Notes under the pieces: model-generated
Told to the model about the DNA's origin: nothing
Database searches by the model: none
Seen by the model: only the letters and a program-made list of their open reading frames with translations
In this document: positions 35,782 to 44,803 of the stretch, one piece after another
Position numbering within the stretch: position 1 is the stretch's first letter
Layout: every line of letters begins with the position of its first letter
NCBI GenBank assembly: GCA_944388995.1
Contig: CALXKN010000003.1
Location: 81,843 to 145,842, forward strand
Reading direction: 5' to 3'
Length of the DNA: 64,000 bases
DNA from: an uncultured Spirochaetota bacterium
GTDB taxonomy: Bacteria; Spirochaetota; Spirochaetia; JAFGXN01
Program-made: the position numbers and the translations under genes

Positions 35782-35810
35782 TTTACACCCTGTGAAAAAA
35801 ATCTTATACT
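35782..35810 (+). promoter_or_regulatory. cimA-leuCDB promoter
   Basis: TTTACA (35782-35787), 17-base spacer, TATACT (35805-35810); predicted start near 35817. This rules out an in-frame GTG at 35792 as start codon. Confidence 0.65.
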
Positions 35811-35830
35811 GGATCCATCGGAGAGATGAA

Positions 35831-37408
35831 ATGAAAGTGACTGTTCTCGATTCGACGCTGCGCGACGGTGCGCAGGGAGGAGGAATCGCTTTTACGGTAG
35901 AAGATAAAATTCGCATTGTCAGGCAGCTGGATCGTTTTGGACTCGATTACGTTGAGGCCGGCAATCCCGGATCCAATCAAAAAGATCTCGAATTTTTTCG
36001 ACAGGCGGCGAAACTCCATCCGGCTCGGGTGAAGTTGACGGCGTTTGGAAGCACATGTAAAAAGGGTGCGAAAGCGGCTGATGATCCCCGGTTGCGGACG
36101 CTGCTTGACGCAGATACGCCGGCTGTGTGCATTTTCGGAAAAGCGTCGGCGGTGCACGTGGAAAAGGTGCTGCAGACAACGGCGGAGGAGAATCTGCGAA
36201 TGGTAGAGGAGACCGTCGCTTTTTTGAAGGCGGCCGGCCGCGAGGTGATTTTTGATGCCGAACACTTTTTTGATGGGTACAAAGCTGACGCCGCTTACGC
36301 GTTGAAGGTGTGCGCCTGTGCGGCGGCCGCGGGCGCCGATATTGTGACGCTCTGCGACACAAACGGCGGTGCGCTGCCGGAAGAGGTAACGCAAGCGGTG
36401 CGGGCGGCGAAAGAAGCGGTCGAAAAAGCCGGACGGGCTCAAATCGGGATTCATGCTCATAACGACTGCGGATTGGCAGTGGCCAATTCGCTGGCGGCGG
36501 TTGACGCCGGCGCTTCTCACATTCAGGGCACGTTTAACGGTTTCGGCGAGCGGTGCGGGAATGCGGATTTGGTGGCGGTCATTGCGAATCTGCAGCTGAA
36601 AAAGGGAATCATGTGCGTTCCGTCGGAAAACATGGCATTACTGACCGAAACTTCCCGAGCTGTTGATGAAATCGCCAACCTTCTGCCCGACGCTAACCGC
36701 CCGTTTGTCGGAAAATCAGCGTTTGCTCACAAAGCCGGAATGCACATTGACGGAGTGACAAAGTTTTCGGAATCGTTCGAACACATCGACCCCGCCGCAG
36801 TCGGAAACGTCCGCCGTTTTTTGATGAGCGATCAGGCCGGCCGATCCCTTTTGCTGACACGGTTGAGGAAGATCGATCCGTCGCTGCAGAAAGAGTCTCC
36901 CGTTGTCGGTGAGGTTTTAGAGCGGCTGAAACGACTGGAGGCCGACGGGTACGTTTTTGAGGATGCCGAAGCATCGTTTGAAATCATGGCGAGGAAGGTC
37001 ATGGGGCTTTACCGGCCGTTTTTTCACTTGAAACACTTCAAGGTTTCGATTGACGAGCCGCGATTGGAAGAAAAGTTTTCGGCGGCTGCAATGGTAAAAA
37101 TTGAAGTGGACGGCGCTGACGAAATCGGAGCGGCGGAGGGCGACGGTCCGGTTAACGCACTCGACAAGGCGCTGCGCCGGGTTTTGACGGTCTTTTATCC
37201 TGAAATTCGTTCTATTTTTCTTAGCGACTACAAGGTTCGGGTGATTGACGACCGAGAGGCGACGGCCGCCCGCGTGCGGGTTTTGATCCGTACTTCCGAC
37301 GGAAAGCACACGTGGACGACGGTCGGCGTGTCTCAGGACATCATCGAAGCCAGTTGGCTGGCTTTGGTTGATTCGGTTGAATATAAATTGATGAAAGCAC
37401 AAATTTGA
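35831..37408 (+). CDS. cimA: (R)-citramalate synthase
   Basis: 525 residues from the ATG at 35831 behind GAGAG; an in-frame GTG 39 bases earlier falls inside the promoter. The catalytic barrel starts with [14 protein letters not shown], and has EHFFDGYK, the metal motif LCDTNGG and [22 protein letters not shown] and [15 protein letters not shown] are typical of citramalate synthase (TIGR00977 type), not of alpha-isopropylmalate synthase. The C-terminal half is the LeuA-like allosteric dimer domain. CimA joins pyruvate and acetyl-CoA to citramalate, the threonine-independent route to isoleucine; LeuCDB downstream complete it to 2-oxobutyrate. Confidence 0.9.
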   Translation: MKVTVLDSTLRDGAQGGGIAFTVEDKIRIVRQLDRFGLDYVEAGNPGSNQKDLEFFRQAAKLHPARVKLTAFGSTCKKGAKAADDPRLRTLLDADTPAVCIFGKASAVHVEKVLQTTAEENLRMVEETVAFLKAAGREVIFDAEHFFDGYKADAAYALKVCACAAAAGADIVTLCDTNGGALPEEVTQAVRAAKEAVEKAGRAQIGIHAHNDCGLAVANSLAAVDAGASHIQGTFNGFGERCGNADLVAVIANLQLKKGIMCVPSENMALLTETSRAVDEIANLLPDANRPFVGKSAFAHKAGMHIDGVTKFSESFEHIDPAAVGNVRRFLMSDQAGRSLLLTRLRKIDPSLQKESPVVGEVLERLKRLEADGYVFEDAEASFEIMARKVMGLYRPFFHLKHFKVSIDEPRLEEKFSAAAMVKIEVDGADEIGAAEGDGPVNALDKALRRVLTVFYPEIRSIFLSDYKVRVIDDREATAARVRVLIRTSDGKHTWTTVGVSQDIIEASWLALVDSVEYKLMKAQI

Positions 37409-37415
37409 GGAGGTC

Positions 37416-38684
37416 ATGATGGGAATGACAATGACGCAGAAAATTTTGGCGGCGCACGCCGGTTTGGAATCGGTTGTTCCCGGACAGCTGATCGAAGCCG
37501 AAACCGACATTGTTTTGGGAAACGATGTCACCTCGCCTGTCGCAATCAGGGTTTTCGAAGAAATCGGGAAGAAAGAGGTCTTCGACCGCTCGAAAGTGGT
37601 CATTGTACCTGATCACTTTGCACCAAACAAAGACATTCAATCGGCGGAACAGTGCCGCAAATGCCGCGTCTTCGCAAAAGAGAAGGGGATTGAGAACTAT
37701 TTCGAACTCGGAGAAATGGGAATCGAACATGCTCTGCTGCCGGAGAAGGGTTTGGTAACGGCAGGTGATTTGATCATCGGAGCCGATTCTCACACCTGTA
37801 CTTACGGCGCATTGGGCGCATTTTCCACCGGCGTCGGCAGTACCGATATGGCCGCTGCTATGGCTCTCGGAAAGTGTTGGTTCAAAGTGCCCTCAGCCAT
37901 CCTCTTTCGCCTTCACGGAAAACTGCAGCCGTATGTGACGGGAAAAGACTTGATTCTCCACATTATCGGAAAAATCGGCGTTGACGGCGCTTTGTATAAA
38001 TCGATGGAGTTTTCCGGCGACGGCGTTGCCTCGTTGACAATAGACGATCGCTTTACCGTCGCGAACATGGCAATTGAGGCGGGCGCCAAAAACGGAATCT
38101 TTCCCGTCGACGAAGTTACGATGGAATACATTCAGGCGCATTCAAAGAAACCTTTTCGCGTTTTTGAAGCGGATGATGACGCCGTGTATGATCAGGTTTT
38201 CGACATCGACTTGGATTCAATTAAACAGACAGTCGCCTTTCCCCACTTGCCGGAGAATACGCACACTGTCGATGATATTCCAGAAATCCCGATTGACCAG
38301 GTAGTCATCGGTTCGTGCACCAACGGACGCATTCAGGATTTGCGTCAGGCAGCGGAAATCCTGAAAGGGCGGCGCGTTAAAAAAGGCGTACGGCTGATTG
38401 TCTTTCCGGCAACCCAGGCGGTTTATCTGCAGGCGATTCGGGAAGGGCTGATTCAAACCTTTGTGGAAGCCGGAGCGGCCGTCAGCACTCCGACGTGCGG
38501 ACCGTGTCTGGGAGGACACATGGGAATTTTGGCCGCCGGCGAACGGGCGTTGGCGACAACCAACCGCAATTTTGTCGGCCGTATGGGCCATCCCGAAAGT
38601 GAAGTGTATCTGGCGTCTCCTTATGTGGCGGCTGCCGGAGCGGTTCTCGGACGCATTGCCGGAACGGAGGAGGTATTGAAATGA
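37416..38684 (+). CDS. leuC: 3-isopropylmalate / citramalate dehydratase large subunit
   Basis: 422 residues, the short archaeal-type LeuC and not the 465-residue enterobacterial type. The three [4Fe-4S] ligands are Cys301 (GSCTNGR), Cys361 and Cys364 (CGPC). It isomerises 2-isopropylmalate, and in the citramalate route (R)-citramalate, together with LeuD. The ATG has GAGGAGGT upstream, 7 bases after cimA, and the stop overlaps leuD by 4 bases. Homoaconitase is a possible alternative for this subfamily, but the operon argues for the LeuC role. Confidence 0.92.
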   Translation: MMGMTMTQKILAAHAGLESVVPGQLIEAETDIVLGNDVTSPVAIRVFEEIGKKEVFDRSKVVIVPDHFAPNKDIQSAEQCRKCRVFAKEKGIENYFELGEMGIEHALLPEKGLVTAGDLIIGADSHTCTYGALGAFSTGVGSTDMAAAMALGKCWFKVPSAILFRLHGKLQPYVTGKDLILHIIGKIGVDGALYKSMEFSGDGVASLTIDDRFTVANMAIEAGAKNGIFPVDEVTMEYIQAHSKKPFRVFEADDDAVYDQVFDIDLDSIKQTVAFPHLPENTHTVDDIPEIPIDQVVIGSCTNGRIQDLRQAAEILKGRRVKKGVRLIVFPATQAVYLQAIREGLIQTFVEAGAAVSTPTCGPCLGGHMGILAAGERALATTNRNFVGRMGHPESEVYLASPYVAAAGAVLGRIAGTEEVLK

Positions 38685-39178
38685 ATGTCAAAGGAACGGT
38701 TTTCAAATACGGTGATAATGTCGATACGGATGTCATCATTCCCGCCCGCTATCTGAACACATCGGATCCGCGGGCGTTGGCGGCTCATTGCATGGAGGAC
38801 ATCGACACGGAGTTTGTGAAAAAAGTCCAAAAGGGTGATCTCATTGTCGGAGGAAAAAACTTCGGCTGCGGTTCTTCGCGGGAACACGCTCCGATAGCGA
38901 TTCAGGCTTCGGGCATCGGCTGCGTGATTGCCGAAAGTTTTGCCCGCATCTTTTACCGCAACGCCGTCAACATCGGTTTGCCGATTATCGAATCGCCGGA
39001 AGCGGCCGCTGACGCCGAATCCGGCGACACGGTGAGCGTTGACTTTGAAAGCGGCTCGATTGTCAATGAAACAAAGGGAAAGCGTTATCGGGTGCCTCCC
39101 TTTCCTCCGTTCATGACGAAAATCATCGAAGCCGGCGGTTTGGTTGCCTCGCTGCGCGGAAGGGAGGAACGGCAATGA
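38681..39178 (+). CDS. leuD: 3-isopropylmalate / citramalate dehydratase small subunit
   Basis: 165 residues, matching the archaeal-type small subunit that pairs with short LeuC. The substrate-specificity loop lies near [15 protein letters not shown], and the [15 protein letters not shown] and [18 protein letters not shown] segments are conserved. It overlaps both leuC and leuB by 4 bases (ATGA type), so the three subunits are translationally coupled. Confidence 0.94.
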   Translation: MNVKGTVFKYGDNVDTDVIIPARYLNTSDPRALAAHCMEDIDTEFVKKVQKGDLIVGGKNFGCGSSREHAPIAIQASGIGCVIAESFARIFYRNAVNIGLPIIESPEAAADAESGDTVSVDFESGSIVNETKGKRYRVPPFPPFMTKIIEAGGLVASLRGREERQ

Positions 39179-40206
39179 AAATCGCCTTAATCCCGGGGGA
39201 CGGCATCGGTCCCGAAATCATCGATGCGGCGGTGAAGGTTCTTAACGCGGTCGGCCGCTTTGAATACGAAACCTGTTGTGCCGGAGGCGCTGCGATTGAC
39301 CGTTTCGGCGATCCGCTGCCCGAAAGCGAGCTCAGCCGCATGAAACGGTGCGACGCCGTATTGATGGGCGCTCTCGGCGGTCCAAAGTGGGACAGTCTGC
39401 CGGGAAACAAGCGCCCCGAAGCCGGACTGCTTCGTCTGCGCAAAGGGCTGGGAGTCTTCGCTAACCTACGTCCCGTTAAAATTTACGAAGCGCTGAAAGA
39501 GGCCTCTCCGCTGAAAACGGTTGACGGCGTCGATTTTATCATCGTGAGGGAATTAATCGGCGGCATTTACTTCGGCCGCCGCACGGAAGGGGATGAGAGC
39601 GCCTGCGATACCATGGAGTACAGCGCGCAGGAAGTGAAGCGAATCAACGAAGTCGCTTGCCGGCTGGCGCGGGCGCGCCGCAAAAGCGTCACCTCCGTCG
39701 ACAAAGCCAACGTTTTGGCCTCTTCTCGACTGTGGCGCAAACAAACAGAAGCGTTTTACGCCGCCCACCCCGACATTACCCTCAACCACCTCTATGTCGA
39801 CAACGCCGCTATGCAGCTGATTCTCAATCCGAAGCAGTTTGACGTCATTGTTACAGAGAACATGTTCGGAGACATCCTCTCTGACGAAGCCTCCGTGCTC
39901 ACCGGTTCTATCGGAATGCTGCCGTCGGCCTCCGTCGGACACCCGGGGGAGATCGCCCTTTACGAACCGATTCACGGCTCAGCTCCCGACATTGCGGGAA
40001 AAGGTATAGCCAATCCGATTGCGACCATCCTCTCCGCGGCGCTGATGCTGCGTTTCAGTTTTGAAATGGAAAAGGAAGCGGCCGCCGTCGAAGCTGCTGT
40101 GGAGGCGGTTCTGAACAAAGGCGTGCGGACAGTCGATTTGGGAGGCGGAGCAGACGCCCTCGGAACGGAGGCTGTTACCGAAGCGATTTTAAAGGAGATC
40201 GGCTGA
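39175..40206 (+). CDS. leuB: 3-isopropylmalate dehydrogenase
   Basis: 343 residues. The NAD-dependent beta-decarboxylating dehydrogenase starts with [16 protein letters not shown], and has the ELIGGIYFG substrate loop, the [12 protein letters not shown] segment and the metal-binding DILSDEAS motif. It oxidises 3-isopropylmalate for leucine and 3-methylmalate for the citramalate route. Last gene of the cimA-leuC-leuD-leuB operon, overlapping leuD by 4 bases. There is no leuA for isopropylmalate in this window. Confidence 0.95.
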   Translation: MKIALIPGDGIGPEIIDAAVKVLNAVGRFEYETCCAGGAAIDRFGDPLPESELSRMKRCDAVLMGALGGPKWDSLPGNKRPEAGLLRLRKGLGVFANLRPVKIYEALKEASPLKTVDGVDFIIVRELIGGIYFGRRTEGDESACDTMEYSAQEVKRINEVACRLARARRKSVTSVDKANVLASSRLWRKQTEAFYAAHPDITLNHLYVDNAAMQLILNPKQFDVIVTENMFGDILSDEASVLTGSIGMLPSASVGHPGEIALYEPIHGSAPDIAGKGIANPIATILSAALMLRFSFEMEKEAAAVEAAVEAVLNKGVRTVDLGGGADALGTEAVTEAILKEIG

Positions 40207-40216
40207 ATCCTTCCCC

Positions 40217-40245
40217 TTGCCGTTGCCGCCGTTTTGCGTTATAAT
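40217..40245 (+). promoter_or_regulatory. Promoter placed for a leaderless lipoprotein mRNA
   Basis: TTGCCG (40217-40222), 17-base spacer, perfect TATAAT (40240-40245). Six bases (AAAAGC) separate it from the ATG at 40252, so the predicted +1 is the A of the start codon and there is no room for a ribosome site. Confidence 0.55.
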
Positions 40246-40251
40246 AAAAGC

Positions 40252-41427
40252 ATGAAACAAGAGTTCCTCCCACTTCTTTTGGCAGCTCTTTGGATGCTCT
40301 TTGGATGCAATCCGGCAACCGGACCGATTGTCGTCAACTCCTCCCTCTCCGTGCGCAGCAAATCGCTTGAGTCGATGACGCTGGCGTGGTCGCAGGCTCA
40401 GGACGTTAACGGCAACAACGAAACGCTGGAGTATCAGTTGGTTGTCTCCGAATCGCCCGAGATTGAGACACTTTCGGATATCAACCGCAACGCCCGGACC
40501 GTGCGCGCGTGGGGCGTCAACTACACTTCGACAGAAGTTGATCTGGACGGAAGCGAACGGATTCTCTACTACAATGTCATGGTCCGCGACACCGTCGGAA
40601 CCATCTCTTTTTATTCGCCGCTGGAAGTCGACTTTACCGACCGCACCGCGCCGACTGTCGGCGATCCGACGCTGACGGTCAACGAAATCACCTCAAAATC
40701 GCTGCGCCTCGCCTGGAACCCCGCGTCCGACAACAACACCGACGGGCAGGACATCGTCTACGTCGTCATGAGATCCGCTTCCGACAACCTTGGCGCCGCC
40801 GGCGACTACTACAATACCGCCGACGGACGCCATATCTGCTTCGAAAAGGCGGCCGTTACCGACACTCTTATCGAAGCGCTTCCGGAAAGCGCCTCCCTTT
40901 ACCTTAACGTCTTCGCCCGCGACAGCAACGGCAACGTGACGCCGTACACCCCCGTCGTGGTCACCCTTCTGCCTCCTGTCACCGTCAAAGAAGAGGATTC
41001 GCAAATCGTCTGCACCTATCCGCTGTCGGCTGACGAAACCGTCACCCTGACGCTCGCCGTCTCCGACGGCCTTGCTTCCGGCACGCTGCCACCCGATTCG
41101 CCGTTGTGGGCCGCCGTCTGCCAGTGGGCGGCCGCTTCCGACGGCAACATGGAAGGGCAGGGAGTTTACGGGTTTGAATCCGTTGATCCAGCGGCCGCGG
41201 ACCTCTCCGGACTTACGGAGACCGACGCCCGCCTCCTTTCCAACGCCCTCACCGAATACACCGCCGCTTATGCCGGTTCCGGCTCTCCCGCCTGCCGCTA
41301 TACCTCAGGCGGCGCCCCGGCCCGCACACCGGAAGAAGCGCGGAGCGCCGACGACGACCCCGGAGCCGCCGCCTTTACCGTCGAACCCGACGGGTTGCTG
41401 ACCGTTACCCGTCCCGTTTCCCCTTAG
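40252..41427 (+). CDS. Lipoprotein with two fibronectin type III-like domains
   Basis: 391 residues from the ATG at 40252. The signal peptide ends in the lipobox LFGC near residue 17. Two Fn3-like repeats follow (about 25-130 and 135-245), each with a leucine/tryptophan strand of the type SLRLAWNPASD and a late YYNVMVRD or LYLNVFARDSNG strand. The C-terminal 140 residues resemble nothing I know and end in a disordered Pro/Ala/Asp-rich tail. Probably a surface or periplasmic binding protein. GC content is higher than in the operon upstream. It is convergent with the MFS gene, with repeat copy B between. Confidence 0.75.
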   Translation: MKQEFLPLLLAALWMLFGCNPATGPIVVNSSLSVRSKSLESMTLAWSQAQDVNGNNETLEYQLVVSESPEIETLSDINRNARTVRAWGVNYTSTEVDLDGSERILYYNVMVRDTVGTISFYSPLEVDFTDRTAPTVGDPTLTVNEITSKSLRLAWNPASDNNTDGQDIVYVVMRSASDNLGAAGDYYNTADGRHICFEKAAVTDTLIEALPESASLYLNVFARDSNGNVTPYTPVVVTLLPPVTVKEEDSQIVCTYPLSADETVTLTLAVSDGLASGTLPPDSPLWAAVCQWAAASDGNMEGQGVYGFESVDPAAADLSGLTETDARLLSNALTEYTAAYAGSGSPACRYTSGGAPARTPEEARSADDDPGAAAFTVEPDGLLTVTRPVSP

Positions 41428-41466
41428 CCGGCATCAGAGCTTTCCTCCTTGCGCGCCCCTGCGGGG

Positions 41467-41586
41467 CCGGGCTTTCCGCTGCAATTCGCGGCCTCCCTCC
41501 GCCTGTTTCCGTGGCAAAGCTGCCGCTTTGCCCTGCGCCGTCTTTCCGTCGGCCGCTCATTTCCGCTTCAATCCCTCGCGCCTTCG
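41467..41586. repeat. Dispersed GC-rich repeat, copy B
   Basis: Second copy of the 120-base repeat at 596-714, in the same orientation and again between convergent gene ends. The inverted repeat GGCAAAGC (41513-41520) / GCTTTGCC (41525-41532) with loop TGCC is conserved exactly. The segment just before contains another small palindrome, CCCC-TGC-GGGG. Confidence 0.8.
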
Positions 41587-41594
41587 CAGAACAG

Positions 41595-42764
41595 TCAGGG
41601 AGAGCGCCGCGGACGGAAAACAAAGTAGACGGCGGTGACTGCCAGCGAGAAAAGACCGAGTCCGGTGTAGAGCAGCGCGTAGGAGTTGCCGGTTGCCGTG
41701 AGAATGAATCCCATGAGGACGGGACCGAGCCCGACGGCGACGTCAAGGAAGATGTAGAAGGTCGAGTTGACGACGGCCAGCCGCTGCGGAGGGGCTTCCT
41801 TAACTGCGGCGGCCAGTCCGGTTGATTGGGTGACGCCGACGCCGAAGCCGAGCAGCGCGGCGGAGACAAGCAGGACGGGGCTGTCCGGACACCACCCCAG
41901 CAGGAGCATTCCGGCGGCAAAGGCGAGGAAGGCCGGCAGAAGAACCGCGGCCTCTCCTTTTTTGTCGAAAAGCGGACCGGTAACGGGGCGGGAAACAAAA
42001 ATGGAGAGCGCGTAGACGACGAAGAAGAAGCGTCCGGCGGCGGCCATTCCCTTTTCGTCCGCGTAGATTGCCAGGTAGGTCAGCAGCGCCGAGTAACCGA
42101 TGTAAAAGGCCGCGGCAAAGCCGCTGACGCGGAACGCTTTCGGTTCGAGAAACGCCTTCCAACCGCGTTCGGCGGCCGTTTTCGGGGCGGCGACCGGCTG
42201 CGAAGGCGGCTGCCGGGTGATGAAGAGCGCCGCCAGCGTCGCGGCTCCCGTCAGGGCGCAGCAGACGGCAAACAGGAGGGAAAAGCTGCCGTTTCCGTGA
42301 AAGGTCATTCCCAGAAACGGACCGACGGCGGCCGCCAGCGTGGTGCTGAGCATATAATAGCCGATTCCTTCGCCGGAACGGCTCTTCGGTATGACGGAGG
42401 CGGCGATGGTGCCGACGGCCGTTGAAACGGCTCCGTAGGAGACGCCGTGAACGGCGCGGACCGCCAGCAGCAGGACGATGTGGCGGACAAAAAAGTAAAG
42501 CCCCGACATAAAAAGGTTCAGCAGGAGGAAAATCATCAGCATCCGCGTCCTGCCGACCTTTTCCATAACGGCTCCGCAGATCAAGCGTGAGAGTGTCGCT
42601 CCGATGATGAAGATGACGGCTGTCAGTCCCGCCGTAGTGACGGAAACGTCGTAAAACTTCAATGCGTAATCGGTCATGATGACGACCAGCATATAATAGT
42701 TGACCATAACGAGAAAGTTGATCGAAATCCCGAGGATGTAGTCTTTTGTCCAAAGTCGCCGCAT
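41595..42764 (-). CDS. Major facilitator superfamily transporter (drug/metabolite efflux type)
   Basis: 389 residues with twelve predicted membrane helices. The MFS signature between helices 2 and 3 is present as GAVMEKVGRTR, and the symmetric GPLFDKKGEAA follows in the second half. Helix 5 has the GYYMLSTTLAAAVGPFLG antiporter-type motif of the 12-helix drug-efflux families (DHA1-like). The substrate is unknown. The gene is GC-rich and stands alone; the ATG at 42764 has no good ribosome site, and a TAAAGT hexamer lies five bases upstream. Confidence 0.85.
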   Translation of the reverse strand: MRRLWTKDYILGISINFLVMVNYYMLVVIMTDYALKFYDVSVTTAGLTAVIFIIGATLSRLICGAVMEKVGRTRMLMIFLLLNLFMSGLYFFVRHIVLLLAVRAVHGVSYGAVSTAVGTIAASVIPKSRSGEGIGYYMLSTTLAAAVGPFLGMTFHGNGSFSLLFAVCCALTGAATLAALFITRQPPSQPVAAPKTAAERGWKAFLEPKAFRVSGFAAAFYIGYSALLTYLAIYADEKGMAAAGRFFFVVYALSIFVSRPVTGPLFDKKGEAAVLLPAFLAFAAGMLLLGWCPDSPVLLVSAALLGFGVGVTQSTGLAAAVKEAPPQRLAVVNSTFYIFLDVAVGLGPVLMGFILTATGNSYALLYTGLGLFSLAVTAVYFVFRPRRSP

Positions 42765-42824
42765 GGTTCACTTTATCATGAATCGGGACGGCGGGAAAGG
42801 GCTTCCATTCCTTTTTTTTCCGGC

Positions 42825-42853
42825 TTGACAACTTTTTCCGCATTTGTTATGAT
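42825..42853 (+). promoter_or_regulatory. tRNA-Val promoter
   Basis: TTGACA (42825-42830), exact 17-base spacer, TATGAT (42848-42853), 11 bases before the tRNA. Near-perfect consensus. Confidence 0.85.
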
Positions 42854-42864
42854 GAATCCGTTCC

Positions 42865-42938
42865 GGGCGGTTAGCTCAGTCGGTTAGAGCGTCTGCCTTA
42901 CAAGCAGAATGTCGGGGGTTCGAGTCCCTCATCGCCCA
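42865..42938 (+). tRNA. tRNA-Val (anticodon TAC)
   Basis: 74 bases. The acceptor GGGCGGT (42865-42871) pairs with ATCGCCC (42931-42937) with one G-T pair. Anticodon stem TCTGC/GCAGA encloses loop CTTACAA (anticodon 42899-42901), and the T arm has the GTTCGAG-type loop. Discriminator A at 42938. CCA is not encoded. Confidence 0.95.
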
Positions 42939-42987
42939 AAAAGGCGGTTTCCGCCATCCGGACAGGCTCCGGCGCGCAGGCAGGCGT

Positions 42988-43431
42988 ATGTTGAGATCGG
43001 TAAAAAAATATCTTCGCAATTCAAAGTCTTGGCAAAAGAAAATGACCCGCCGCAGCGCGCGTTTAATCCGGAAGCTGAAAAGGCGCGGGCTTTCGGAGCG
43101 GGAAATTCTGGATTTTTTTATTTACGACAACTTGGTCCGAAGCGAAAAACGGTTTTGCCCGCTTTTCGCTTCAGGTCAGAAGTGCCACATTCTTTCCGGC
43201 GACCGGCTCAACTGTCTCGGCTGTTACTGTCCTCATTTTGAGCTGACTGTCGAGGAGAAGGGGAATGAAACCGAGTGCGGCCGCTGTTCCGTCGGTTCGC
43301 CGGCGGCGCAGCGTTTCTCTTCTGACGGCAAAGTGAAAATTCTTGATTGTTCGATGTGTGTGATTCCGCATCAGGCGTCGTCGGCACTGAAGGCGCTCCG
43401 TTCGTATCGGGATTCGTCCGGCCGGGATTGA
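42988..43431 (+). CDS. Cysteine-rich small domain protein (PF04071-like)
   Basis: 147 residues. A basic helical N-terminus (about 1-50) leads to a cysteine-rich module (about 57-128): CHILSGDRLNCLGCYCPH, then CGRC, then DCSMCVIPH. This spacing matches the cysteine-rich small domain PF04071, often fused to or near cobalamin or other metal-related genes and probably a zinc or iron-sulfur site. It lies 49 bases after tRNA-Val. The ATG at 43042 is an alternative start. Its 3' half overlaps on the opposite strand with the end of the histidine kinase gene by 224 bases; the motif conservation argues that this frame is real. Confidence 0.75.
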   Translation: MLRSVKKYLRNSKSWQKKMTRRSARLIRKLKRRGLSEREILDFFIYDNLVRSEKRFCPLFASGQKCHILSGDRLNCLGCYCPHFELTVEEKGNETECGRCSVGSPAAQRFSSDGKVKILDCSMCVIPHQASSALKALRSYRDSSGRD

Positions 43432-44803
43432 CGGGAAACCGGATTTCGGCGCACAGACCGTGCGGTTCGCGGTTGGAGAGTAAAATCACCCCGCCGTGGA
43501 GATTCATGATGTCGGCGGCAATCGAAAGCCCCAAACCCGATCCGCCGGTTTCTTTGGATCGCGACTTTTCGACGCGGTAAAAGCGGCCGAACACTTTCGG
43601 AATTTCCTCCTCCTCGATTCCTTCGCCGCTGTCACAGACGCGGATTACGCACTTTTTTGAATCGATGCGCACTTCCAGATCCAGAGGCGATCCGTCGGGG
43701 CTGTATTTCAGTCCGTTATCGACCAAAATCCGGATGACCTGCGCAATCAGTTTTTCATCGCAGACGGCGGTCCGTTTCCTGTCGAGTCTGACTGAAACCT
43801 TGCGGTCGGGGCGGAGTGTTCTGACGGTTTGGGCTGTCTTTGAAATCAGTTCCGCAATGTCAACCTCTTTGAAATCGGCGTTTATCCGCCGGTTCTGGAG
43901 GTTGTCCAGCAGCAGCAGATTGTTGATGAGGTCGGTGATGTCGGTGACGGAGGCGTCGATGGCGGCGACCGATTCGTTGAAAACTTCCGGTTCGGAGTAT
44001 CCCCACCGACGGATCATATTGACATAACCCTTGATGACGGCGACCGGCGTTTTGATTTCGTGCGATACGTCGGAGAGAAAACGGTTCTGCTTAGAGACCG
44101 CCTCTTCCAGCCGCTGCGTCATGTTGTTGAATGCCTGAACCAGCCGTCCGATTTCGTCATGTCTCTGTTCGTAGGGAATCCGTCCTGACAGATTGTTGAT
44201 GGTGATGTTCTCCGCGGTTTCGGCGATGGCCTTTAAAGGCCGCAGATTGCGTTTGACGCTGATCAGGGATGTGATGAAAACCAGCGTGACGGCAATACAG
44301 AAAAGCGCGATACTGATCAGCTGCGAATAACGGATGATTTCATTCCGGTAATCGATGTTTTTGCTGGCCTGAAAAAAATACTTTTCCCCGCCGATTTCGA
44401 TCTCCTTTGTGTACTCCGCAACCTCCTGATTCTTTGCCGAGTCTTCGGTTGTCCGGTATTCGCGGCTCGGCGTTTCCCTCATCTCCAGTTTGTCGACGGA
44501 GTCGGGAGGATAGACTTCGTAGGTGTAGTTGTAATAACGCAGGGGAATCAGGTAAGTGTCGTAAACGACGACCTGCGTGTTTAGTTGCTGCGGCTGGCGG
44601 ATGGCGGTTTGGTTGTCAAAATGAAGCGCGACGTCGTCTATGGCAAGTTTCAGAGATTCTTCGACGGAGTGCAGTGAAATTCGATCCATCTGATACGGAA
44701 TGAAAAAAACGAGCATGACGAAAAAAAGCAGAAAGGGGAGAGTCGTCGTTAAAATTAATTTCCATAGCAGGGGAATGCGGTTATAAATCCGACTTAAAAA
44801 CAT
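43208..44803 (-). CDS. Two-component sensor histidine kinase
   Basis: 531 residues. Membrane segments at about 13-35 and 160-185 frame a periplasmic sensor domain, followed by a HAMP domain (about 185-240). The dimerisation box is SHEIKTP with phosphorylated His248. The ATPase domain has the N box (VDNGLKYSP), G1 (DSGEGI) and G2 (GGSGLGLS). The kinase domain ends near residue 455 (AEIRFPV). The remaining 75 residues are low-complexity and run antisense through the cysteine-rich gene, probably a read-on tail. It starts 23 bases inside the end of its response-regulator gene. Confidence 0.93.
   Translation of the reverse strand: MFLSRIYNRIPLLWKLILTTTLPFLLFFVMLVFFIPYQMDRISLHSVEESLKLAIDDVALHFDNQTAIRQPQQLNTQVVVYDTYLIPLRYYNYTYEVYPPDSVDKLEMRETPSREYRTTEDSAKNQEVAEYTKEIEIGGEKYFFQASKNIDYRNEIIRYSQLISIALFCIAVTLVFITSLISVKRNLRPLKAIAETAENITINNLSGRIPYEQRHDEIGRLVQAFNNMTQRLEEAVSKQNRFLSDVSHEIKTPVAVIKGYVNMIRRWGYSEPEVFNESVAAIDASVTDITDLINNLLLLDNLQNRRINADFKEVDIAELISKTAQTVRTLRPDRKVSVRLDRKRTAVCDEKLIAQVIRILVDNGLKYSPDGSPLDLEVRIDSKKCVIRVCDSGEGIEEEEIPKVFGRFYRVEKSRSKETGGSGLGLSIAADIMNLHGGVILLSNREPHGLCAEIRFPVNPGRTNPDTNGAPSVPTTPDAESHTSNNQEFSLCRQKRNAAPPANRRNSGRTRFHSPSPRQSAQNEDSNSRDS

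Noticed and set aside
35792..35830. Upstream GTG start giving cimA 13 more codons
   Set aside because: It falls between the -35 and -10 boxes of the cimA promoter, and ATG 35831 has a ribosome site and the family-typical start.
41800..42843. A 347-codon open frame on the minus strand in another phase of the MFS gene
   Set aside because: Extremely Arg-rich translation caused by high GC; the alternative phase encodes a clear 12-helix transporter.
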